Position numbers and translations under genes: made by a program
Shown here: piece after piece, positions 1-4,979 of the stretch
Numbering within the stretch: position 1 is the first letter of the stretch
Layout of the letters: each line of letters opens with the position of its first letter
Notes under the pieces: generated by a model
What the model saw: the letters and a program-made list of their open reading frames with translations, nothing else
What the model was told of the DNA's origin: nothing
Database searches by the model: none
Origin: CAMEON01 sp963643175
GTDB taxonomy: Bacteria > Bacillota > Clostridia > Oscillospirales > CAG-272
Reading direction: 5' to 3'
Length of the DNA stretch: 5,231 nt
Assembly: GCA_963643175.1 (NCBI GenBank)
Contig: CAVIJF010000067.1
Coordinates: 1 to 5,231, forward strand

Positions 1-93
1 CGAAACAGGCATGCGATTCGCCGCTCCGATTTCATTATTTTCACCGTTGAATCGCAAAATTTGATGCGGGAACTGATTTTTAGAGGTTCCCAT
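1..93 (-). CDS. 5' end of an unidentified protein (partial)
   Basis: A minus-strand reading frame opens with ATG at 93-91 and stays open for 31 codons to the window edge, so only the N-terminus is seen (begins MGTSKNQFPHQILRF and ends near NRMPVS). A GGAG core at 103-106 lies 9 nt before the ATG, which is good Shine-Dalgarno spacing. The visible residues are polar, with no signal peptide or membrane segment and no recognisable motif. It lies downstream of a terminator, so it should be a separate unit or be fed by readthrough, but I see no convincing promoter in 94-186. A competing start in another frame (ATG at 35-33, MKSERRIACLF, preceded by GGTGA) cannot be excluded. Function unknown; that a gene starts here is an inference from the RBS and the open frame. 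Confidence 0.35.
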   Translation of the reverse strand, partial: MGTSKNQFPHQILRFNGENNEIGAANRMPVS

Positions 94-95
94 AA

Positions 96-125
96 CAAAA
101 ATCTCCCACTTCCCCAGCGTGGGAA
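96..125 (-). promoter_or_regulatory. Hairpin that covers the RBS or ends transcription before the partial gene
   Basis: In the minus-strand RNA, UUCCCAC (125-119) can pair with GUGGGAG (109-103), a 7 bp stem with one G-U pair and a 9 nt loop, followed by AUUUUUG (102-96). This could be a weak intrinsic terminator, or it could hide the GGAG Shine-Dalgarno at 103-106. A competing hairpin, CUUCCC (126-121) with GGGAAG (114-109), uses the same left arm. A third small hairpin (GCGCUC, loop GAA, GAGCGC, 142-128) lies just upstream. The pairings are read from sequence; the regulatory role is inference. Confidence 0.3.
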
Positions 126-186
126 GAGCGCTCTTCGAGCGCGGGTCGGGGGGATGGGGGGAAAGGCTCTGCAAATACTTGCCACG

Positions 187-224
187 GAAAAGCGGGGGAA
201 CCGACAGTACATCGGTTCCCCCGC
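187..224 (-). terminator. Intrinsic terminator of the exported-protein gene
   Basis: This is a perfect 13 bp inverted repeat: GCGGGGGAACCGA at 192-204 and its complement at 212-224, with a 7 nt loop. On the minus strand it is followed by TTTTCC (191-186). It lies 31 nt after the stop codon of the gene at 256-1761. There is no T-run on the plus-strand side, so it acts for minus-strand transcripts only. The stem is strong and the U-tract short (four U). Confidence 0.88.
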
Positions 225-255
225 AAAAGGTATCGGATTCCGGTCAGAGAACAGT

Positions 256-1761
256 TTAATCCTTCTTCTTCCGGATTGTGGCGCCCACGCCGGCAAGAAT
301 CAGGGCGGAAACACCGACCACAGACGCACTCACAACAGAGGAGCAGCCGGATTTCTTCGCATCACCCGAACCGGTGGTGGTAGCGGGTGCTTCGGTCTGC
401 GATCCGTTCCCGCCGGTCTGCACCTCGGTGTCGGTTGCCTTCTGCGTTTCGGTCACGGTGTCAGACTCGGGCGCAGCCGTCGTCTCGGGCTCATTAGTCT
501 CCGTGTCCGTGTCCGTGTCCGTGTCCGTGTCGGAGCCACCGTTCAGAGCCTGCACCATGCTGTCAATCTTCGCTTGCGCATCCGGCGTCAGCCCGGCAAC
601 CAGAATTGCGTTCGCCAGCGATGCATCGTTCTCCTGCCCGTCCGCAACAAACAGGATGTCATCCACAACCTGAATCCGGGTAATGCAGGCGCCGTAAACC
701 CCCTCGTACTTCAGGGTGGCAATCTCTCTCATATCGTCGTCACTGTACACCTTGACGGTTGCCCCGCTCTTGTTGCCGATCAGAATGTACTTGCCGGCAT
801 GGCAGACGGAGTAGGGATTCTCCAGCTCGTAGGAAGCGGCGCAGGCAGAGCCGTCGGGCGCAATCTTCATGAGCGCCTTCTTGCCGTTCTTCAGCTTGGC
901 AGTCAGCCAGACAACGCCGTCCGCGTCAACTGCCATGTAGTAGCCCTCGTCCAGCATGGAATCCTCCGTCCGGACGGGGCACTGGTCATCGGAGAAGTTG
1001 ATGTAGCCGTTGGTGCCGAAGTTGCTGTTCAGAACCGGCTTGGAGGGATCGGTCACGTCAAAGCAGTACAGCGCGTCATAGGCATAGTTGACCATCACGT
1101 AGCAGTAGTACTTGTCGCCGACCTTGGCAACCTCCACACCGTTGATACCGACCTGAATGCCGGTCGAATCGCCGGGCTTGTCGCCGAACTGGTAAACGGG
1201 ACCTTCCCACAGCTCCTCAAAGGTCTTGGTTTCATCGTTGATGTGCGCGATGCCCAGAGACACCAGATTGTAGTTGGTGGAGAAGGAGAAACCGCAGTAC
1301 ACATTGCCTCTGTCATCCGACGCGATACCCTTGACGTAGGAGAAGGGACCATTCGAAATATCCGGGTCCTGCTCGGAGTCATAGCGGTAATAGACGTCGG
1401 TGATGGCGCCGGTCGCAAAATCGAACAGAGCGCAGCCGCGGAAATCGGAACCGTTGAGGTGTCCCATCAGAGCGTACTTGCCGTCCTGGGTGACGCTGAA
1501 ACCTCTCATGTTGAGGGAGCAGATTTCGCGCTCATCGCCGTCCAGCTCGGAAATCTCCTTCCAACCGCTGTCGTAGTTCTCATAGTTATTCGCCAGATCG
1601 GAGAAAAAGGACTTTCCCTCCTGGAATACAAGCGCCTTCAGCTCGATCTCGGACCATGTGCTGTCGTTCACGCTGTCGCTCAGAGCAGCGGTGGGAACCG
1701 TCACGGCACCCAGCGTCAGCAGCATCGACAGGCACAGCAGAATCGGAATCATCTTCTTCAT
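256..1761 (-). CDS. Exported, membrane-anchored propeller-like protein
   Basis: I do not recognise a named family. The 501 aa protein starts with a signal peptide: KK at 2-3, hydrophobic core about 5-22, likely cleavage near A25/A26. Residues about 80-390 hold repeated beta-rich blocks of the type 'DGKYALMG', 'DRGNVYCG', 'GDKYYCYV', 'DGVVWLTA', 'GKYILIGN' and 'DDILFVAD', roughly six. This suggests a beta-propeller (NHL/YVTN-like) that may bind a ligand, glycan or protein outside the cell. Residues 409-470 are a low-complexity D/T/E/S linker with a DT repeat. The C-terminus is SGC (471-473), a small-residue hydrophobic segment at 475-496, and RKKKD. No LPxTG, dockerin or catalytic motif was seen. 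The start at 1761 is chosen because AGGA lies 7 nt upstream and the signal peptide follows at once; an in-frame ATG at 1794 would add 11 residues and has no clear RBS. The gene has its own promoter and terminator. The mature part holds ten cysteines. Export and anchoring are well supported; the fold is inference. Confidence 0.9.
   Translation of the reverse strand: MKKMIPILLCLSMLLTLGAVTVPTAALSDSVNDSTWSEIELKALVFQEGKSFFSDLANNYENYDSGWKEISELDGDEREICSLNMRGFSVTQDGKYALMGHLNGSDFRGCALFDFATGAITDVYYRYDSEQDPDISNGPFSYVKGIASDDRGNVYCGFSFSTNYNLVSLGIAHINDETKTFEELWEGPVYQFGDKPGDSTGIQVGINGVEVAKVGDKYYCYVMVNYAYDALYCFDVTDPSKPVLNSNFGTNGYINFSDDQCPVRTEDSMLDEGYYMAVDADGVVWLTAKLKNGKKALMKIAPDGSACAASYELENPYSVCHAGKYILIGNKSGATVKVYSDDDMREIATLKYEGVYGACITRIQVVDDILFVADGQENDASLANAILVAGLTPDAQAKIDSMVQALNGGSDTDTDTDTDTETNEPETTAAPESDTVTETQKATDTEVQTGGNGSQTEAPATTTGSGDAKKSGCSSVVSASVVGVSALILAGVGATIRKKKD
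497..532 (-). repeat. Hexanucleotide tandem repeat encoding the D-T linker
   Basis: On the plus strand four perfect GTGTCC units (503-526) are flanked by variants GTCTCC (497-502) and GTGTCG (527-532). In the coding frame they give alternating Asp-Thr at residues about 411-421 of the exported protein. The unit is six bases, so slippage would change linker length by two residues without breaking the frame. Confidence 0.92.
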
Positions 1762-1862
1762 ATTTTTTTCCTTTCTGAATTGTAAGCGTGACACAGCCGT
1801 GCGGTGCCCCTTGCAAACCGATCAGCCATACCCGCCCGCCGGGGTGTGTCCCCCTTGGCATT
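1762..1862 (-). promoter_or_regulatory. Long 5' leader and RBS of the exported-protein gene
   Basis: The leader runs about 100 nt from the predicted start of transcription near 1862 to the ATG at 1761. The ribosome binding site AGAAAGGA (1769-1776) lies 7 nt before the ATG and decides the start. The upstream part is GC-rich and can fold: GACACA (1850-1845 in RNA sense) is complementary to UGUGUC (1795-1790), enclosing smaller C/G-run pairings. I could not match it to a riboswitch class I know. Confidence 0.4.
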
Positions 1863-1868
1863 GCCTCC

Positions 1869-1899
1869 AGTATATCATGTATATATTACAAATTGTCGC
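1869..1899 (-). promoter_or_regulatory. Promoter of the exported-protein gene (sigma-A, extended -10)
   Basis: The -10 box is TATACT (1874-1869), preceded by TGA, which fits an extended TGn -10. The best -35 is GCGACA (1899-1894; 4 of 6 match to TTGACA) at a long 19 bp spacing, so the extended -10 probably carries most of the recognition. The spacer is very AT-rich. The promoter lies about 100 bp before the start codon and about 100 bp after the rpsT terminator. Confidence 0.6.
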
Positions 1900-1996
1900 A
1901 GAATTCTGGAACTTTTCGTGAACGAGCCTTTAAGAATTCCACAGATTCAACAAAACCGCCGAATATGCACTTTGTCCGGCAGGTAAAAGCGCCGAT

Positions 1997-2035
1997 AAAA
2001 AAGGTTTCCCGCGGACGGACGTCCGGGGAAACCTT
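1997..2035 (-). terminator. Intrinsic terminator after rpsT
   Basis: A perfect 10 bp stem, AAGGTTTCCC (2035-2026) with GGGAAACCTT (2010-2001), is extended by an inner CGGAC/GTCCG stem with one bulged C and a 4 nt loop. It is followed by a U-rich tail (U run across 2002-1997). It begins 20 nt after the rpsT stop codon and separates rpsT from the exported-protein gene. Confidence 0.92.
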
Positions 2036-2039
2036 CCGT

Positions 2040-2055
2040 GACCGGAAAACCGGTC
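2040..2055 (-). other. Small hairpin directly after the rpsT stop codon
   Basis: A perfect 6 bp inverted repeat, GACCGG-TTTT-CCGGTC, begins at the base after the TAA of rpsT. It has no U-tract and cannot terminate alone. It may protect the 3' end of the mRNA or simply accompany the terminator at 1997-2035. Confidence 0.55.
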
Positions 2056-2322
2056 TTACGCCTGCATGGCGTTGAGAGCCTTGGTGAACTCGCTCTTGCG
2101 GTGTGCGGCGCAGTTCTTGTGGATGATGCCCTTTGCAGCGGCAACATCGATCTTCTTGCAAGCGACCTTGTAAAGCTCCTGCGCGGTAGCCATATCGTTG
2201 GCAGCAACCGCCGCGCGGTACTTCTTGACATCGGTCTTCATCTGCGTCTTGAACATCTTGTTCTGCAGGGTCTTTGTCTCGGTAACGCGCACGCGCTTCT
2301 TCGCGGACTTGATATTCGGCAT
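2056..2322 (-). CDS. rpsT: 30S ribosomal protein S20
   Basis: S20 is a primary 16S rRNA-binding protein that helps assemble the body of the 30S subunit. The 88 aa length is normal for the family. The N-terminus MPNIKSAKKRV is the family signature, and the C-terminal half keeps the helix with AAAKGIIHKNCAAHRKS (residues about 61-77), which fits the usual 'AAKGxIHKNxAARxKS' with His replacing the commoner Arg. The protein is rich in Lys and Ala and entirely helical by appearance. The start is firm: GAGGAGG (2331-2337) sits 8 nt before the ATG. It has its own strong promoter about 80 nt upstream and a strong terminator downstream, so it is at least partly a single-gene unit after pheT. In E. coli S20 represses its own translation; whether this occurs here is unknown, but the leader is structured next to the RBS. 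Confidence 0.98.
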   Translation of the reverse strand: MPNIKSAKKRVRVTETKTLQNKMFKTQMKTDVKKYRAAVAANDMATAQELYKVACKKIDVAAAKGIIHKNCAAHRKSEFTKALNAMQA

Positions 2323-2330
2323 GACAGCTT

Positions 2331-2406
2331 CCTCCTCATAGAATGATTTCTATGCTCCCGTCCCGCCTCATCTGAGAGGGTATGCTGCGGGGCTCACATA
2401 TACCCT
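2331..2406 (-). promoter_or_regulatory. Structured leader and RBS of rpsT
   Basis: The leader begins near 2403. A perfect 7 bp hairpin, CATAGAA-ATCA-TTCTATG (2354-2337), ends on the first base of the Shine-Dalgarno GAGGAGG (2337-2331). Further upstream AGGGTAT (2406-2400) can pair with ATACCCT (2383-2377), although the first bases may lie before the transcription start. CCCGC inside that loop can instead pair with GCGGG near 2360-2364. Regulatory use, for example by S20 feedback, is inference. Confidence 0.5.
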
Positions 2407-2409
2407 TGT

Positions 2410-2465
2410 ATCATACCACATTTCGTCGCAAATTGCAAGGGGTTTTCAAAATTTTTTCAGAAATT
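2410..2465 (-). promoter_or_regulatory. Strong sigma-A promoter of rpsT with UP-like element
   Basis: The -35 box TTGCAA (2438-2433) and -10 box TATGAT (2415-2410) are separated by exactly 17 bp, and TGG just before the -10 gives an extended -10. Upstream of the -35, at about 2443-2465, are A- and T-runs (AAAAAATTTTGAAAA) typical of an UP element. This is the best promoter in the window, as expected for a ribosomal protein gene. Predicted start of transcription is near 2403. Confidence 0.88.
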
Positions 2466-2485
2466 CAAGCGGCGCAGTCTGTCCT

Positions 2486-2510
2486 GCAGCTCCGGCGGAG
2501 CCGGAGCCGC
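2486..2510 (-). other. GC hairpin after pheT without a U-tract
   Basis: GCTCCGGC (2507-2500) pairs with GCCGGAGC (2496-2489) over a 3 nt loop, and three more pairs (one G-U) extend the stem to 11 bp. It starts 1 nt after the pheT stop codon. No U-run follows, so it is not a canonical intrinsic terminator. It may protect the mRNA end, aid Rho-dependent ending or allow partial readthrough into rpsT. Confidence 0.55.
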
Positions 2511-2511
2511 G

Positions 2512-4956
2512 TTATTTGGTCCGCATTTCGCCGCCCAGCGTTTTGGTCAGGCGACGGATGACGGCGGCGGCGGCAGTCTCAATCTCCTGCGAGGTCAGCG
2601 TTTTCTGGTCGGAGCCGATGGACAGCCGGAGCGTCACCGACTTCTTGCCGTCCGGCACCTGCCCGCCGCGGTACTCGTCCACAAAGGCAATATCCCGGAG
2701 CGTCCTGTCGCCGTGCTGCGCCTTGGCGAATGCCTCTGCAATCTGATCCCACTTGGTGTCCGCGCCGAACAGCATGGAAACATCGTAGTCGGTCACGGGG
2801 TACTCTGCCAGATGCGTGAAGGTGTTGGTGCGCGAACGGAACGGAACCAGCGCATCGCTGTCCAACTCGAACAGCACCACCGCCAGATTCCGGATGCCGC
2901 AGGTCATGGACACCTTCTTGGACAGCAGGGCAAGGTCGCCGATGTGCGTCTCGCCCAGGTACAGGTTGAGCCAGACCACCTCGTCTGCCCAGACCGGCTT
3001 CTCCACGCGGCGGAAGGTATACGCCTCCATGTGCGTGTAGCGCGGCATGGCAGCCAGCACGCCCTTCGCAGTGCGGAACAGCCCGGTGACATCGTTTGCC
3101 GTTCCGGCAAACGCGCCCGCGATATGCCGCCGCTGAACCGGCAGGGTTTCCTGCGGATCGTAAGCCGAGCCGAACGCATCGCTCCGGAAAATCTGTGCCT
3201 CCTCAAAAAGATTGAAGCTGTCATAGAAGCGCTCGTTTTTTGCCACCGCCTGAATCAGGTTGGGCAGCAGGGAGGAACGGATATACCTGTTCTCGGGTGC
3301 GGGCGGTGTGGACAGCGCCAGCACACCCCGGTCATCGCCCAGCACGGCATTCATGACCGCCGTGTCCATCCACGGGTAGGTGAAAATCTCCTGCATATTG
3401 CAGCGGAACGCCAGATACTCCTTGATACGCCGCAGCAGATCCTTGTCCAGCTGGTTGATGGCGCCGGTAAACGCCGTGACGATGGGCGTCGGCTCGAAAT
3501 TCTCGTAGCCGTACATCCGCGCGACCTCTTCCATGATGTCCGCCTTGATGGACACATCGCCCGTGGAGCGCCATGTGGGCACCGTCAGGTGCATGGTGTC
3601 GCCCTCAAAGCCGACCTCAAAGCCCAGCAGTTCCAGCTTGGCGGCAATCTCGCCGTTCGGAATGCGCTTGCCCAGCCGGCGCTCCAGCCACGACAGCGAC
3701 ACATCCAGCCGGTTGCGTTCCGGCTTGCGCAGATACCGGTCGGAGAAGGCGGTCACGCGCATCTCCGGGAACTGCTCCTCCAGCAGCTGCACGGTCAGCG
3801 AGAGTGCCATATCGCACCGCTCCGGGTCGATTGCCTTCTCATAACGGGAGGACGCCTCGGTGCGGTTGTCATAGCGCAGTGCCGTGCGGCGCACGCCGGT
3901 GGACTCAAAGTTCGCCACCTCCAGAATCACCCGGCAGGTATCCGGCAGAACGGAGTCCTTGTCGCCGCCCATGACGCCGGCAAGCGCCACGGCTTCGGTG
4001 GCATCGGCAATGACCAGATCGTCCGGCGTCAGCGTCAGCTGCTTGCCGTTGAGCAGGGACAGCTTCTCGCCCTCCGCGGCGCGGCGCACCGTGATGTGAT
4101 CCACGATGTGATCCGCGTCAAACAGGTGCGTCGGTTGACCGGTCGCCAGCATGACGTAGTTGGAAATGTCCACCAGCGCATTGATGGGGCGCATTCCCAC
4201 GCGCCAGATGCGGCTCTGCATGGCAAAGGGAGCGGGTCTGACCGTCACGCCCTCAATCTTCGCGCCGATGTAGCGCGGGCAGCGTTCGGGGTCGGCAATC
4301 TCCACGGGGTATTCCGTGTCGCAGGCGGGGCGGCAGGGCGTGAAGGGCTTGAGCGGCAGGTTGTAGAGTGCGGAAATCTCGCGTGCGATGCCGTAGTGCC
4401 CCCACAGATCGGGGCGGTTGGTCATGGACTTGTTGTCAATCTCCAGAATCACGTCGTCCAGATCCAGCACCTGTGCCAGCGGCGTGCCTGCCGGGGCGCG
4501 GAACGACGTGATGTCCATGATTTCGGCTTCCTCATGCGCCGGGAACAGGTCGGCAAGACCCACTTCCACCGAGGCGCAGATCATGCCGAAGCTGGCGACC
4601 CCGCGCAGCTTGGCGTTCTTGATTTCGACCGGTTCGCCCTCCCCGTGCCAGCGCACATAGGAACCGGGGCACGCCACCACAACGCTCATGCCCGTCTCCA
4701 GATTGGAGCCGCCGCAAACGATGTCATGCAGTCCGCCGTCGCCGATATCCACCCGGCAGATGCGCAGCTTGTCCGCGTTGGGGTGCGGCAGCACCTCCCG
4801 GATATCGCCCGCCACGATGCCGTCAAAGCGGCGCGCCAGCTCGGTGACGCCCTCCACCTCGACGGTGGACATGGTAAGGTCGTATGCCAGATTCTTCAGA
4901 TCCATGTCGGCGGGTATCTGAACGTAATCCTTTATCCAGTTCAAAGACAGTTTCAT
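2512..4956 (-). CDS. pheT: Phenylalanyl-tRNA synthetase beta subunit
   Basis: With PheS it forms the cytoplasmic (alpha-beta)2 enzyme that charges tRNA-Phe; the beta chain binds tRNA and edits mischarged Tyr-tRNA. The 814 aa length is normal. In order: N-terminal MKLSLNWIKDYV; EMAP/OB-fold tRNA-binding domain about 42-155 (PHPNADKL at 57-64, CGGSN at 81-85, RGVASFGMICA at 118-128); MTNRPDLWGHYGIARE at 178-193; B3/4 editing domain about 220-390 with VDISNYV (N266), QPTHLFD (H277) and ILEVANF (E346), so the editing pocket looks intact; B5 domain about 414-485 ending EEVARMYGYENF; catalytic-like core about 490-690; FDX-ACB anticodon-binding domain about 715-812 (EYRGGQVPDGKKS at 761-773). The WRSTGDVSIKAD segment (462-473) is longer than in the E. 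coli form and may mark a divergent clade. It lies 23 bp after pheS in one operon. The AAGGAGG (4969-4975) is 12 nt from the ATG, a little far, but the N-terminus matches the family exactly. Confidence 0.98.
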   Translation of the reverse strand: MKLSLNWIKDYVQIPADMDLKNLAYDLTMSTVEVEGVTELARRFDGIVAGDIREVLPHPNADKLRICRVDIGDGGLHDIVCGGSNLETGMSVVVACPGSYVRWHGEGEPVEIKNAKLRGVASFGMICASVEVGLADLFPAHEEAEIMDITSFRAPAGTPLAQVLDLDDVILEIDNKSMTNRPDLWGHYGIAREISALYNLPLKPFTPCRPACDTEYPVEIADPERCPRYIGAKIEGVTVRPAPFAMQSRIWRVGMRPINALVDISNYVMLATGQPTHLFDADHIVDHITVRRAAEGEKLSLLNGKQLTLTPDDLVIADATEAVALAGVMGGDKDSVLPDTCRVILEVANFESTGVRRTALRYDNRTEASSRYEKAIDPERCDMALSLTVQLLEEQFPEMRVTAFSDRYLRKPERNRLDVSLSWLERRLGKRIPNGEIAAKLELLGFEVGFEGDTMHLTVPTWRSTGDVSIKADIMEEVARMYGYENFEPTPIVTAFTGAINQLDKDLLRRIKEYLAFRCNMQEIFTYPWMDTAVMNAVLGDDRGVLALSTPPAPENRYIRSSLLPNLIQAVAKNERFYDSFNLFEEAQIFRSDAFGSAYDPQETLPVQRRHIAGAFAGTANDVTGLFRTAKGVLAAMPRYTHMEAYTFRRVEKPVWADEVVWLNLYLGETHIGDLALLSKKVSMTCGIRNLAVVLFELDSDALVPFRSRTNTFTHLAEYPVTDYDVSMLFGADTKWDQIAEAFAKAQHGDRTLRDIAFVDEYRGGQVPDGKKSVTLRLSIGSDQKTLTSQEIETAAAAVIRRLTKTLGGEMRTK

Positions 4957-4968
4957 AACAGTACATAC

Positions 4969-4975
4969 CCTCCTT
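4969..4975 (-). promoter_or_regulatory. Shine-Dalgarno of pheT, set far from its start
   Basis: AAGGAGG lies 12 nt before the pheT ATG at 4956-4954. A nearer ATG at 4966-4964 is only 2 nt away and out of frame. The pheT start is fixed by the conserved N-terminus, so the wide spacing seems real and may lower initiation unless coupled to the end of pheS. Confidence 0.75.
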
Positions 4976-4979
4976 CGTA

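Noticed and set aside
68..91. GGGAAC/GTTCCC inverted repeat with 12 bp spacer
   Set aside because: It is short, inside the proposed partial coding region, and could easily arise by chance.
123..136. Perfect 14 bp palindrome GAAGAGCGCTCTTC as an operator
   Set aside because: It overlaps the more plausible leader hairpins (142-128 and 126-109), which explain most of its symmetry. No independent sign of a protein site was seen.
256..345. LPxTG sortase signal or dockerin at the C-terminus
   Set aside because: No LPxTG-like motif precedes the hydrophobic segment and no calcium-binding dockerin repeats are present.
61..1785. 574-codon open frame on the plus strand
   Set aside because: It is antisense to the exported-protein gene and runs through its terminator. 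The translation is rich in Arg, His, Gly and Val with 'RVRVRVRVRV' from the hexamer repeat, and has no RBS. The minus frame has signal peptide, anchor, promoter and terminator.
1762..1794. Upstream ATG extending the exported protein by 11 residues
   Set aside because: There is no Shine-Dalgarno before it and it would put a charged stretch ahead of the signal peptide, while ATG at 1761 has a well-spaced AGGA.
1586..1861. 91-codon minus-strand frame overlapping the leader and start of the exported-protein gene
   Set aside because: The GGAGG before its ATG is too close (2 nt) and lies at or before the predicted transcription start. Most of the frame is a shadow of the real gene.
2486..2510. Intrinsic terminator for pheT
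   Set aside because: The stem is good but no U-tract follows, so I list it only as a hairpin.
4957..4979. Separate promoter or T-box leader for pheT
   Set aside because: The pheS-pheT gap is only 23 bp and holds just the Shine-Dalgarno. Any T-box would be upstream of pheS, beyond the window.
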